A stretch of DNA of 64,000 nucleotides from JANXQZ01 sp038225555 (GCA_038225555.1 JBBRRB010000019.1:1-64000); one strand, 5' to 3'. Counted from the first letter of the stretch, positions 17,642 to 26,767 are shown. Numbers and translations are program-made. Notes: generated by a model from the letters alone, not told the origin.

Positions 17642-18640
17642 TTACCGGCTGATGCCAACCGTTTCTGGTGCTGTTGCCAGGACAGATTCGAATAAGACGC
17701 GGATCCCGGCCGCTTCGTTCATATCCTCTGAGCTTGGTGTTCCTATCCCTCTTGGATACCCAAGCTGATCCATCAACTGCCCGCCCGCTGCTTCAAATCG
17801 TCCAAGCTCAGACTGCGTCATATCCGTGCGCCAGTCCCGTAGCCCGGAAGTAATCGGCAGGCCTACCCTGGCATGAAGAATTTTTCCGCCCGGTCCCTCC
17901 CGCGGTTTGAAATTCTTCTCATGCTTCAACATGGCGCTGTCAAATTTCACACCCAGGAATTCACACAGCCCTAAGCATTCATCGTATGGTCGAGTGACAA
18001 GCGCCTCATAGCGCATCTCGTAATATCTTCCCGGCCCCAGCGCTCTGCCAAACTCGCTTCCTAATCGAACGTTCTTCTCCCACCAGAGTGCTGTTGAAAT
18101 TACCGGGTCCTCCTTCCAGGAATCGAAAATGCGGTCCGGAGACTCATAAAGAAGGAAGGGAAATCCTTGAAACCCGGGCTTCCCTTTCCATCGCTCACTG
18201 GCACATAAGCAAACATCGCGGCCATCCCGAATAATCTGGATGAACTTTGCATCTGGCCAAAGATGGTTCAGCGTAGGGAGGTGCCGAAGGTAATCGGGGT
18301 TCTTTGTGCCCGCCAGAGTTTTCCCTCGGCTCGCCCCGAAACGGTCGAAAAGAGAAGAAATAAAGTCGCTGTAAAGCATCTTCTCCCGGCCCTCCAGTGT
18401 TTTCGCCAGATCTTCAGCACTCACCCCGAGATCCACATTCTTCGAAGTACGCATCAACCTCGGAATCAGGTCCGGTGTAGCAAACCCCTGGGATGTAACT
18501 CCCATTCCGTGTTCATACCAGGTGCCAAACCAGCCAGCCTCCTGCATAACCGCAACATCTGGATGACTATCTAGAATATGTTGTAACAGCGTGGTACCCG
18601 ACCGTTGGCAACCTAAGACAAACAGGAATGGATTTCTCAT
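17642..18640 (-). CDS. Sulfotransferase family protein (copy 2)
   Basis: This 332-residue paralogue of the following sulfotransferase has the PAPS-binding loop GCQRSGTTLLQHIL at the N-terminus and the second binding segment IQIIRDGRDVCLCA near 137-150. It carries an insertion of about 15 residues (around GKPGFQGFPFLLYESPDRI) that copy 1 lacks. Its ATG overlaps the stop of the GH57 gene by ATGA, so it is translationally coupled to that enzyme. The acceptor substrate cannot be read from the sequence. Confidence 0.88.
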   Translation of the reverse strand: MRNPFLFVLGCQRSGTTLLQHILDSHPDVAVMQEAGWFGTWYEHGMGVTSQGFATPDLIPRLMRTSKNVDLGVSAEDLAKTLEGREKMLYSDFISSLFDRFGASRGKTLAGTKNPDYLRHLPTLNHLWPDAKFIQIIRDGRDVCLCASERWKGKPGFQGFPFLLYESPDRIFDSWKEDPVISTALWWEKNVRLGSEFGRALGPGRYYEMRYEALVTRPYDECLGLCEFLGVKFDSAMLKHEKNFKPREGPGGKILHARVGLPITSGLRDWRTDMTQSELGRFEAAGGQLMDQLGYPRGIGTPSSEDMNEAAGIRVLFESVLATAPETVGISR

Positions 18641-20862
18641 GTTCTTGATAAGCTCGACGTAAACTCCACAAATTGTGATTTAGCGGCCGTCTCTTCCGGT
18701 GAAAGTTCAACCCCAAGAGTGAGACCGAATTGCCGTTGCCTGAACGCCATTTTCAATACGTACCCGTGACCGAATTGCTCTTGACCGGGCCTGCTCCACT
18801 GGAATGACGCATCGCTATCGGGCTTAACCCAGGCGGAAAGCCGGTTGGTACTCCAACCCCGCGCACCACTATCCTCATAGGGAATAAGCATTCCACAACC
18901 CTCTCGCAGCAAACAAAGATAGTCGGGCGATAAGCCACACTCAACCTCCAGTCCATTTAGACGTGGGGGCAGCGAGTACCCAACGTGAAGGGAATCTTCT
19001 TCATAGGAGGGAAGGCTGACTGTTTTGATCAAGCCGGATGCCTTGCTGCCCGGCTGAACGTTGACCATCTCAGCGCCGACAAGCCCGTCGTTCACCAAAA
19101 GCCTGGCCTGATAGGAATCATGCTCGTACTGTACATCGGCCAGTGCGCCAGGATGGTTACGCGGCACATCCATATACCCGTTTAAATCTTCTTTCAGATT
19201 CCAGTCATCGCTTGGATTGCCCACCACCATGAACCCGTCTTCGCCGGAGACTGAGAAGAGAGCGATTAAACGGCCGCCGTGCTGCGGAGAGAGGACTGCG
19301 AACAAACGCTCGTTCTTCAGCATCAGTTCTTCTTCGCCGTCGTTGTCTATATCGCAAAAATAGCAATGGGACCGGCCGTCTTTGTGCGATTGCCAAAACG
19401 CGGCTTCAGCAATCACCGCTGCGTGGCGGCTGTGCGAGGCCACCGCCCGGCTTGAACCGCTTGGCCCCCCATCGCTATTTGCATCGCCGTGAGCCCCCAC
19501 CGCTGGGGTATGCCATGCCGTCTCCCAACTTGATGCAAGCAGGTGTTTCTCCGCCAACGCAATCAGTCGCGCATTAGCTCCAAGTGCGTTTAAGCGACTC
19601 ACGCGGCCCTCAGACCATGCAAAATAGGCGCGGTAAGCATCCCAGCGGCGGTCGAAAATCCATTTCTCATATCCCTCGCCCGCACCGAACTCAACAGCAA
19701 GTTCCCGGTAAGTGCCCGGTTCGATAACCAAACTCGGTGCAATCCGCGCGCTCGCCGCCCAGTCGGAGATCTTGACCGGTTTCACCCACCCGTTTACTTT
19801 TATCCACTTAAGGAATGTCTCAAATTGAGACGGTCCAGCGGCATCCCAGCCGATTGAGGCGGGTTTTTCCATATCATCGCCGTAGATCGCCAGAAAGTCG
19901 GCCCTGTGTTGAGCGGGGTTTAGCCCCCGAATCCATGTCAGCTGCTCCTCTATCCGCCTCAAATCCTCAGGCGTCCTCGGCGGGATGCAGTGCCGAAGGT
20001 TCCCGGCAATCGGCAGGGCCGTAAGGCCATGCCCGCCCGCTATTTTATAGCCGTGAAACAGTGCCGGATCCCACTGGCCCGTCAGGTCATGGAGATGCCT
20101 CGGCGAAGGACTGCCGGCATCCGAATACAGAATTCGATCGTCTACAATCACGTAATCGAATCCCCCATTTACCAAAGCGTCATCGCGCAGTGCCGGGCTC
20201 ATCAGGCGCGTATCCCAGACCCGTTCTGGAGGCCAGAAAGACTTGACGCAAGAAGGATCGACGCCAAGGTGGCGGCGATACGATTCAAGACCTTCATTTA
20301 GCTGGCACACATTGTGGCGGTGGCTGAAGAACCGCATTATATTCTGGCCGTAGGCGCTGCCGACAATTTCGAGCAGTCCGTCCAAATACAAATCCCTGAA
20401 GAGAGCCAGGCAATCTGGTTCATGCCACGCGATAGCCTCTAAGAGAGTTCCGCTCAGATGGACATTGGCACACACCTGATATGCCCGATGAAGCTCAAGA
20501 ATATAGACAAGACCCCGTCGCTCACTGACGGACCCGACTACGGACCGGATGCCAGAGCGGTTTAAATACCCATCGGAGATGATGCACTGGTTGGCATGAT
20601 GTACGATTGCCAACCCGACCGTCGCTTGGCCCGCGTCTGCCGCATCCCGCAGGTGTAGCGTTAGATGTTTTGGCTTCACGATATTCCTTTCAAATAGTAC
20701 GACGGCCACATGGAGCCGCGGCGTTTCGCTGCTTCGGCATCCATGAACAAAGCTTATTGTTAAAGTGGCATTCATGAAAATGCCCGGGAACCGGTCTCTT
20801 GTTGAAAAAGGGGAGTACGGCAAAGGTATACGAATTCTTAAACCCCGGTTGTTTTTTGTCAT
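18637..20862 (-). CDS. Glycoside hydrolase family 57 enzyme
   Basis: This protein of up to 741 residues carries a GH57 catalytic domain, the family of retaining alpha-amylases and 4-alpha-glucanotransferases. Visible family regions are HHANQ near 88-92 (normally HxHQP-like), VGSAYGQNIM near 167-176, the nucleophile segment FWPPERVW with E213, and the acid/base segment YGDDMEK with D329-D330. The C-terminal half resembles the beta-rich substrate-binding region of GH57 glucanotransferases. The start is uncertain: an ATG at 20862 (weak GGAGAG 13 bases upstream) and an ATG at 20775 are both possible and the first 60 residues match nothing. A Ser/Gly/His-rich linker lies near 455-475. It leads an operon with two sulfotransferases. 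Confidence 0.8.
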   Translation of the reverse strand: MTKNNRGLRIRIPLPYSPFSTRDRFPGIFMNATLTISFVHGCRSSETPRLHVAVVLFERNIVKPKHLTLHLRDAADAGQATVGLAIVHHANQCIISDGYLNRSGIRSVVGSVSERRGLVYILELHRAYQVCANVHLSGTLLEAIAWHEPDCLALFRDLYLDGLLEIVGSAYGQNIMRFFSHRHNVCQLNEGLESYRRHLGVDPSCVKSFWPPERVWDTRLMSPALRDDALVNGGFDYVIVDDRILYSDAGSPSPRHLHDLTGQWDPALFHGYKIAGGHGLTALPIAGNLRHCIPPRTPEDLRRIEEQLTWIRGLNPAQHRADFLAIYGDDMEKPASIGWDAAGPSQFETFLKWIKVNGWVKPVKISDWAASARIAPSLVIEPGTYRELAVEFGAGEGYEKWIFDRRWDAYRAYFAWSEGRVSRLNALGANARLIALAEKHLLASSWETAWHTPAVGAHGDANSDGGPSGSSRAVASHSRHAAVIAEAAFWQSHKDGRSHCYFCDIDNDGEEELMLKNERLFAVLSPQHGGRLIALFSVSGEDGFMVVGNPSDDWNLKEDLNGYMDVPRNHPGALADVQYEHDSYQARLLVNDGLVGAEMVNVQPGSKASGLIKTVSLPSYEEDSLHVGYSLPPRLNGLEVECGLSPDYLCLLREGCGMLIPYEDSGARGWSTNRLSAWVKPDSDASFQWSRPGQEQFGHGYVLKMAFRQRQFGLTLGVELSPEETAAKSQFVEFTSSLSRT

Positions 20863-20866
20863 CTAA

Positions 20867-21136
20867 GGATCGGATCTCTCCACCCTAACGGCTCCGATTT
20901 TACAGTCCGGCGCGCCTCCCGGTTTGCCTTTAACACTGAACGGCGTCAGCGCAAACCAAATCGCCAGTATCCTGGCATCAACCGTACCAGCCGGCACCGC
21001 GAACATCACTGTGACGAACAATGGCCAGAGTAGCGCGCTGCTTCCATCAAAGTTGTTGCAAGCGATTTTCGGTATACCGTCCCTCGTTAAAAATGTCACA
21101 CAATTAACGAATGGTTTAGAAAATCAAAGAGAATAA
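20867..21136 (+). pseudogene. Fragment of a TIGR03437-type domain
   Basis: One open frame without a proper start reads as the middle of a TIGR03437/IPT-like domain: LPLTLNGVSANQIASI, then VPAGTANITVTNNGQSSA. In intact family members this is the VtvNG...sPtQI...vP.g.a.v.V...G..S core. A stop lies directly before it (20864-20866), and nothing resembling the rest of a parent protein is present on the left. It ends just before the transporter gene. A second piece that fits the next part of the same domain is on the far side of that gene pair. Confidence 0.45.
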
Positions 21137-21140
21137 GAGA

Positions 21141-21893
21141 ATGAACTGGGCTCACGCGGGAACGGCCGTTTCCGCTGCATTTCTGGCGTCTCTGGTCGAA
21201 TTTGTAGAGGCTCTCACTATTGTCCTCGCAGTCGGCACAATTCGCGGGTGGCGCTCCGCTCTGATTGGGGCCTCTGCGGGAGTGGTGCTGTTGGGTCTAC
21301 TTGTGGCTCTGTTCGGACCTGCGCTCGAACGCGTGCCACTGCATACTCTCCAGTTAGTCATCGGCATGCTCCTGCTGCTCTTCGGAATGCGATGGCTCCG
21401 GAAAGCTATTCTGCGCTCGGCAGGAGTAATTGGCCTGCACGATGAGACCGCGATCTTTGCGAAAGAGACTGCCGAGCTGCGGCACGATCCTTCTATGGCT
21501 GGAGCGCGCACCAGATTGGACTTCGTAGCGGCCGCGACCTCCTTCAAAGCTGTCATGCTCGAAGGCTTGGAGGTTATCTTTATCGTGCTCGCCACGGGAG
21601 TGGGTGGGATGCTGATACCTGCTTCTTTGGGGGCCGCTGCCGCAGGCTTCCTCGTGATCCTGGTGGGCTTCGCGCTGCGAAGGCCGCTGGCACGAGTCCC
21701 CGAAAACATGCTTAAATTCACGGTCGGGATCCTTCTCTCGGCTTTCGGGGTGTTCTGGGTTGGGGAAGGTCTGGGATTTCCGTGGTGGGGCGAGGATCTG
21801 GCGCTCCTTGGACTGGCGGTAGGCTTTCTTCTGGTTTCCGCCGTTGCAGTTGTGGCGGCAAGACGCGCAAGCTCGGTCGCGGCAAGCCTATGA
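21141..21893 (+). CDS. Membrane protein with paired ExxE motifs (COG4280/FTR1/GDT1-like)
   Basis: This 250-residue integral membrane protein has six or seven hydrophobic segments and an internal duplication. Each half begins with an acidic motif in a membrane helix: E20-x-x-E23 in SLVEFVEALTIVLAVG and E141-x-x-E144 in MLEGLEVIFIVLATG. Such paired motifs are seen in FTR1 iron permeases and GDT1 cation exchangers, and the protein is closest in layout to the uncharacterised COG4280 group. A role in moving a divalent or iron cation is inference. It overlaps the next small gene by ATGA. Both flanks are TIGR03437 debris, which suggests insertion into an older gene. Confidence 0.65.
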   Translation: MNWAHAGTAVSAAFLASLVEFVEALTIVLAVGTIRGWRSALIGASAGVVLLGLLVALFGPALERVPLHTLQLVIGMLLLLFGMRWLRKAILRSAGVIGLHDETAIFAKETAELRHDPSMAGARTRLDFVAAATSFKAVMLEGLEVIFIVLATGVGGMLIPASLGAAAAGFLVILVGFALRRPLARVPENMLKFTVGILLSAFGVFWVGEGLGFPWWGEDLALLGLAVGFLLVSAVAVVAARRASSVAASL

Positions 21894-22093
21894 AGGCGAT
21901 CGCTGCGGCAGTCCGGGAGCTCTGGGGGCTGTTTGTTGAGGACGCGAGCTTCACGGTGGGTATCCTGGCCTGTCTCGCACTGGCGATCTATGCTTTTCCG
22001 GGCCTCGTTGGCGCGCACTGGCGGGGACCGCTGCTGTTTGGCGTTTTGGCAGTGATGTTGTTCGAGAATGTCCACCGGAGCGCGCGTCGGTGA
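21890..22093 (+). CDS. Small two-helix membrane protein
   Basis: This 67-residue protein has an amphipathic N-terminus and two hydrophobic segments (about 20-37 and 44-59). The start forms an ATGA overlap with the larger transporter-like gene, so it is translationally coupled and may be a subunit or modulator of it. I recognise no family. Its reality rests on the overlap, the clear membrane segments and the stop position. Confidence 0.6.
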   Translation: MKAIAAAVRELWGLFVEDASFTVGILACLALAIYAFPGLVGAHWRGPLLFGVLAVMLFENVHRSARR

Positions 22094-22224
22094 GGAAAGC
22101 TCGAATAACGTAACCCTAGATTTGTGGTAAACACGCCTGTATGTACGCTCGCGTGCTGTGCCTTTTTGCAGTGTTGCTCGACGGCGGACGACCGCTAGCC
22201 AGTAGCGAATTCGAGGGCCGAATT

Positions 22225-22442
22225 CCAAATCACTCCATCGGGCGCAGTCGTGGCTGGCGTAAGAATGGTCCCGGTAGTGCGCCAACGATCAGATCAACAT
22301 TCTGACGCCTCTCGACAACCAACAACGGAATCTCAAGCGCGCCGTTTTCCGCAAACCTGAAAGTGCTGCCACACCGGGCGAAACAGTGGTGGTTTACGGG
22401 GTCGGGTTCGGGTTGCCCGGAAGCGCGCTCGCGAATGGGTAG
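22225..22442 (+). pseudogene. Second fragment of a TIGR03437-type domain
   Basis: The frame through 22287-22442 reads DQINILTPLDNQ and later ATPGETVVVYGVGFG, matching the QIN...vP and nPA.pGE.v.iy.tGlG parts of the TIGR03437 consensus, before a stop at 22440-22442. The part between the two motifs is shortened and out of register with the consensus (a neighbouring frame reads TTNNGISSAPFSANLKVLP, which fits the consensus better there), so at least two frame changes have occurred. The stretch 22094-22224 before it holds nothing I can support. Confidence 0.45.
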
Positions 22443-22445
22443 CGA

Positions 22446-23582
22446 TCAGGGCTCCAAGGTGAAATTCACATCCACTTGGGTGACCACTTCCACGGGCGAT
22501 CCGTTCAGCAGAGTGGGTTTGTAGACCCACTGCCTGACCGCCTCCTGAGCAGCCGAGACTAGCAAAGGATGGCCGCTGATCAATTGCAAATGGTCAACTC
22601 GTCCGTCGTTGCCGATCACAACTGAGAAGCGAACTGTGCCCTGGATGCGGGCTTGCCTGGCGAGCGACGGATAGATCGGAGGAACCTTGTAGATCAAATT
22701 GGCCGCTTCAACGTTGGCACCCACTCGAATGCGTTGGGGAGTCTGTCCTGTGGCCTGTCCTGAGGGCGGTGGCGGAGGTGGCGGAGTCAAATTGCCGGAG
22801 GGTGAATACCATTTGTCCGCCTTCACTTTTTTCGCCGCGAGCGCCTTTTGCACCCAGTCATCGGCCATCGTGATGTCCCGCTGATACTCCATCGGCGAGT
22901 CCGCTAGGTCGGCCCGCTCGCGGAATAGCAAATTGAGATAAGCCATGGCATCGTCGTAGTTGGGATCGATTCGCAAGGCCTGTTCCAGATTCGAAATGCC
23001 TTCATCGATGGTTGGTCCATATTGGCTCTTTAGCGGGAGACGTACTGAGCTAATGGACAGCGGTCCAGGGTCCTCCGGGTTCATTCCGATCTGCCTTCTG
23101 GCTGCCATTCGGGCGGCATACGCCTTCGACCAGGCAATCACACCCAGTGCGTAGGGTGCCTCCCTGTTCTGCGGATCGGCGTCGGCCAGCTTGCGATACA
23201 AGTCGCGGGCTTCATCGAGCTTGCGTGCCTTCTCTTCTACTTGACGGATTGCTTGGGCTTGTTGATATTTTAGCGATGCAAGCGAGCCAAGCGCTTGTGC
23301 GTTAGAAGAATCCAGATCCAGGACCCGCCGAAACTCCGTCTCGGCGTTCGTCGCCACCAGTGCATTTTCAGAGCTGTCCGCCCCCGGAATGTACTGGCTC
23401 AAGTAGGCAGTGCCCAGGTAGAGATGGGGAACCGAATCGTTCGGATTGAGGTCCACCGCTTTCTGAAACGCGGCAATCGCCTCCGCGTACCGGGCGTTCT
23501 TGAAGGCGCTAACGCCTTGGTTCATCCAATCTTGAGCGCAAAGAGCGGTCAAAATAAACAGGGAGAGAGGGACAAGACGCAT
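22446..23582 (-). CDS. TPR protein with TonB C-terminal domain
   Basis: This 378-residue exported protein has a signal peptide (about 1-16), tetratricopeptide repeats from about 18 to 220 (for example AIAAFQKAVDLNPND and FRRVLDLDSSNAQALGSL), a proline-rich linker (PPPPPPP near 268) and a TonB C-terminal domain (PPIYPSLARQARIQGTV to the end). TonB domains normally bind outer-membrane transporters, but here there is no N-terminal membrane anchor beyond the signal peptide, so it may be a periplasmic carrier or scaffold. The architecture is common in Acidobacteriota. It follows the acyl-CoA dehydrogenase gene with a gap of 12 bases, so the two could share a transcript. Confidence 0.85.
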   Translation of the reverse strand: MRLVPLSLFILTALCAQDWMNQGVSAFKNARYAEAIAAFQKAVDLNPNDSVPHLYLGTAYLSQYIPGADSSENALVATNAETEFRRVLDLDSSNAQALGSLASLKYQQAQAIRQVEEKARKLDEARDLYRKLADADPQNREAPYALGVIAWSKAYAARMAARRQIGMNPEDPGPLSISSVRLPLKSQYGPTIDEGISNLEQALRIDPNYDDAMAYLNLLFRERADLADSPMEYQRDITMADDWVQKALAAKKVKADKWYSPSGNLTPPPPPPPSGQATGQTPQRIRVGANVEAANLIYKVPPIYPSLARQARIQGTVRFSVVIGNDGRVDHLQLISGHPLLVSAAQEAVRQWVYKPTLLNGSPVEVVTQVDVNFTLEP

Positions 23583-23594
23583 AGAGCCTCCGGG

Positions 23595-25367
23595 TTACTG
23601 TACGATGTAGCGTTCGGCCTCAAGCAAGCGGTTGGCCAGCTTGCGGCGCAGGCCGATCGAGTTGACCGGCTCAAATTTAGTAAACCGTTTCAACACAGCC
23701 AGGTTCGTCCGCAACGTATCGCCTTCGGAACTGGCGGCCAGCACCGCTCTGGCGGCAGGCTCGATCAGCTCCAGCGCTTCGCGGCAGAACACGCTGCACA
23801 TCTCCGAGGCGATCTCGCCCTTTCCTCGGGCAGCCAGCTTTTGGGTCCGCAGGAGCACGGATTCCATGGCGAAGGTATTCATCGCCATGTCGGTAAGTCC
23901 GGCCAGAACTTCCTGCTCTTCTTCCAGCTTGCCCATGAATTTCTGGAACGCGATGCCCAGGGTGAGCAGGGTAACCTTTTTAGCGTTCGCCACGAGCGCA
24001 GCATCGTCATTGCTAGTTGATAGGGAAGGTCCACTCAACAACTCGGCTTGGAGCTTCTTGACAGCTTCCACTAGCGGCAACTGGCCCCGCTGCGCACGCT
24101 TCAGCAACATGCCTGTGGCTAGCAGCCGGTTAATCTCGTTGGTGCCTTCGAAGATCCGATTGATGCGCGAATCACGGTAAGCGCGCTCCACGGCATAATC
24201 CTGATGGAAGCCGTAGCCGCCATGGATCTGAACGCCCTCGTCGGTGACGTAATCGAGCATTTCCGACGCGAACACCTTGATGTACGAGCACTCGGCGGCG
24301 AACTCTTCGACCGCCTTCATCTCGCGCTGACCCGCGTTTGGATCGTCCCAGGAGAAATTGGGCATCTCGCCATCGATTAGCCCCACCACGCGATAGCTCA
24401 TCGATTCGGTAGCGTAGATGCGGATTGCCATCTCAGCCAGTTTGTGCTGAATCATCCCGAATTGCGCGATGGATTTGCCGAAGGCCTTGCGCTCTTTGGC
24501 ATATTTCAGCGAGACCCGCAGCACTTCTTTCGCCCCGCCGATCGCGAATGGTCCGAGCTTGAGCCGGCCAATATTGAGAATATTGAATGCGATGATGTGG
24601 CCGCGTCCGATCTCGCCTAACACGTTCTCGACGGGAACTTTGACGTTATCGAGATAGATGGCCGTGGTGGAGCTGCCTTTGATGCCCATCTTCTTCTCTT
24701 CGGCACCGGGGTTCACGCCCGGATAGCTCCGCTCCACCAGGAAAGCTGTAAACTTCTCGCCATCGATTTTGGCGAATACCGTATAGAGGTCCGCGCCCCC
24801 GCCGTTGGTAATCCACATCTTCTGGCCATTGAGGATGTAGTGTTTGCCATCGGGGGTGAGGTCGGCGCGGGTCCGGGCTGCCAGTGAATCCGATCCGGCT
24901 TGCGGCTCGCTCAGGCAGTAGGCGGCGACCATCTCCGCGGTTGCGAGTTTGGGAAGATAGCGGCGCTTCTGCTCTTCGTTGCCAAACAGCAGGATGGGCA
25001 AAGTGCCGATGCCGGTATGCGCGCCGTGCCACGCCGAGTATGACCCATCGCGAGCGACTCCTTCGGCGACGATCATGGCTGACGTGAGGTCCATTTCCAT
25101 TCCGCCGAATTTCTCCGGCAGCAGAACGCCAGTGAGTCCGAGCTGCCCTGATTTGCGCAGGATGGAAAGAGCGAGGCCGGGTTCCTGATGCTGAATGGCT
25201 TCCAGATGCGGGACCACTTCCTTGGCCCAGAAGTCGTCGGTGGTGCGGCCGATCGCGCGGTGCTCGTCGGTGAAATCTTCCGGCGTGAAGACTTCCTCCG
25301 GGGCGGTGCTCTCGAGCAGGAACGATCCGCCTTTATGTCTTACGTGGGCAACGGTGGAAGTGGCCAT
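23595..25367 (-). CDS. Acyl-CoA dehydrogenase
   Basis: This 590-residue flavoenzyme would carry out the first oxidation of fatty-acid beta-oxidation, using FAD. It shows the N-terminal and middle acyl-CoA dehydrogenase domains (AYCLSEPQAGSDSLA, MWITNGGGADLY), the C-terminal domain with INRIFEGTNEINRLL, and an extra helical C-terminal region of about 150 residues found in the longer FadE-type enzymes. The catalytic glutamate is expected in the IFEGTNEINR region. Together with fadN and fadA further right it gives a set like the Bacillus fadNAE operon, but here the genes are separated by about 5 kb. Confidence 0.93.
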   Translation of the reverse strand: MATSTVAHVRHKGGSFLLESTAPEEVFTPEDFTDEHRAIGRTTDDFWAKEVVPHLEAIQHQEPGLALSILRKSGQLGLTGVLLPEKFGGMEMDLTSAMIVAEGVARDGSYSAWHGAHTGIGTLPILLFGNEEQKRRYLPKLATAEMVAAYCLSEPQAGSDSLAARTRADLTPDGKHYILNGQKMWITNGGGADLYTVFAKIDGEKFTAFLVERSYPGVNPGAEEKKMGIKGSSTTAIYLDNVKVPVENVLGEIGRGHIIAFNILNIGRLKLGPFAIGGAKEVLRVSLKYAKERKAFGKSIAQFGMIQHKLAEMAIRIYATESMSYRVVGLIDGEMPNFSWDDPNAGQREMKAVEEFAAECSYIKVFASEMLDYVTDEGVQIHGGYGFHQDYAVERAYRDSRINRIFEGTNEINRLLATGMLLKRAQRGQLPLVEAVKKLQAELLSGPSLSTSNDDAALVANAKKVTLLTLGIAFQKFMGKLEEEQEVLAGLTDMAMNTFAMESVLLRTQKLAARGKGEIASEMCSVFCREALELIEPAARAVLAASSEGDTLRTNLAVLKRFTKFEPVNSIGLRRKLANRLLEAERYIVQ

Positions 25368-25387
25368 GAATTTAGTTTAGACCCTAT

Positions 25388-25794
25388 TCAAGCGGGCCTT
25401 TTGCTTCTGGATACAGGAGTCAGCTTGCGGACGCGAGAGTTGAGCGTGTCCGACACGTATATACTTCCCAGCGCATCAACTGTCACCCAATACGGTTCAT
25501 GCAGGCTGGCACGAGTCGCTGGGCCACCATCTCCGCTGAAGTCTTCGTTCCCGTCGCGCGCGTCCATGCGTCGAATGCGGTTATTACCAATATCTGCGAT
25601 GAACGAGCTTCGATTGCAAGCCAACGTGGACTGTTCAGACTCGCGCGGGTAGCCGGGATGAGCCGGGGCGCTCTGACTGCTTGGCAAGGACTGTGCAACG
25701 GTGCAAAACTCTCGGCTGGAGAGCGCGTCCTCGCTCGCGGCCGAACGGCTTCGTTATATTCCAAGGTTCCACCGCCGTCTTGGAGCAGCGCCAT
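25388..25794 (-). pseudogene. Frameshifted NHL-repeat protein remnant
   Basis: Two overlapping frames on the minus strand together spell NHL repeats. One gives PATRASLNSPRWLAIEA and the other continues with FIADIGNNRIRRMDA, then FSGDGGPATRASL and WVTVDALGSIYVSDTLNSR. These are the standard GDGGPAT, VAVD...G.lYiaD..NnRIRk elements of secreted NHL propeller proteins common in Solibacter relatives. No single frame holds more than about 1.5 repeats, and no start or signal peptide is present, so it is a decayed fragment. It fills most of the gap between the acyl-CoA dehydrogenase and purU genes; 25795-25868 shows nothing further. Confidence 0.6.
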
Positions 25795-25868
25795 CTGCGA
25801 GAGTTATGCGCACGTCGTAGCTCAGCGCGGCCAGCTATCGCCTGCGTCGGACGGGCTCGTCGACCTTG

Positions 25869-26717
25869 TCAATCGAAGACCACCGTCTTGTTGCCATAAC
25901 ACAGGATGCGCTGCTCCAAGTGCCAAGCTACCGCCCTAGACAATACAGCTTTTTCGATCTCCCGCCCCTTCTTTATCAGATCTTCCACTTGATCCCGATG
26001 CGAAATCCGGAGCACATCCTGTTCGATGATCGGACCCTCGTCGAGCGCTGCTGTAACGTAGTGGCTCGTAGCGCCGATCAGCTTCACGCCGCGATGGAAC
26101 GCCGCGTGATAGGGTCGAGCGCCGACGAAGGCGGGCAAGAAAGAATGATGCACATTGATGATCCGGTCCGGATACTCCTGCACAAACTCAGGCGACAAAA
26201 TTTGCATGTAGCGAGCCAGGACGATCAGGTCAATGCCTTCAGCGGACAGGATTCGGAGCTGCTCCTGTTCAGCTTCTTCCTTCGCATTGGGCTTCGGTGG
26301 GATGTGCCGGAACTCGACTCCATAGAATCGCGCGACCGCCTCCCCACCGGGGTGATTGCCGATGATCAGCGGAATGGAGCAGCGCAGCTCACCGGCTTGC
26401 TGCCTTTGGAGGATGTCGACCAGACAGTGAAGGTACCGAGAGACGAAAATCGCCACCCGCGGAACGTCAGACATCAATTTTAAGTACGATTGCATCCGGT
26501 GTTCCGCGGCCAAGGTTTGGAATTCCGCCCGGAATGCACTCAGATCGAATCCATCCATCTCCCATTCGACACGCATAAAAAACAGGCCCGCTTCGTGGTC
26601 TTGGTGCTGGTCGGCATGTGTGATGTTGGCGCCGTATCGGAAAAGAAGGTTTGCAACGCTCGCCACCAACCCTTTACGGTCTGGACAGTTGATAAGGAGA
26701 ACAGCCGAATCGTTCAT
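25869..26717 (-). CDS. purU: Formyltetrahydrofolate deformylase
   Basis: This 282-residue enzyme hydrolyses 10-formyltetrahydrofolate to tetrahydrofolate and formate, supplying formate and balancing the one-carbon pool. Residues of about 5-85 form an ACT regulatory domain (LLINCPDRKGLVASVANLL). The C-terminal formyltransferase-fold domain has the active-site set: the asparagine of LIIGNHPG, the histidine pair of INVHHSFLPAF, and the aspartate of LDEGPIIEQD. Length is standard. It is transcribed away from the gluconate-dehydrogenase-like operon across 50 bases. Confidence 0.96.
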   Translation of the reverse strand: MNDSAVLLINCPDRKGLVASVANLLFRYGANITHADQHQDHEAGLFFMRVEWEMDGFDLSAFRAEFQTLAAEHRMQSYLKLMSDVPRVAIFVSRYLHCLVDILQRQQAGELRCSIPLIIGNHPGGEAVARFYGVEFRHIPPKPNAKEEAEQEQLRILSAEGIDLIVLARYMQILSPEFVQEYPDRIINVHHSFLPAFVGARPYHAAFHRGVKLIGATSHYVTAALDEGPIIEQDVLRISHRDQVEDLIKKGREIEKAVLSRAVAWHLEQRILCYGNKTVVFD

Positions 26718-26767
26718 GGATCAGAAATTAGCTTAGCGCGGAGTCAGGATCAAAGGAATGAATTGAT

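Noticed and set aside
21152..22285. A 377-codon minus-strand frame
   Set aside because: It is antisense to the membrane gene pair and reads as Arg/Pro/Ser-rich sequence typical of shadow frames; the plus-strand genes have clear membrane helices and an ATGA overlap.
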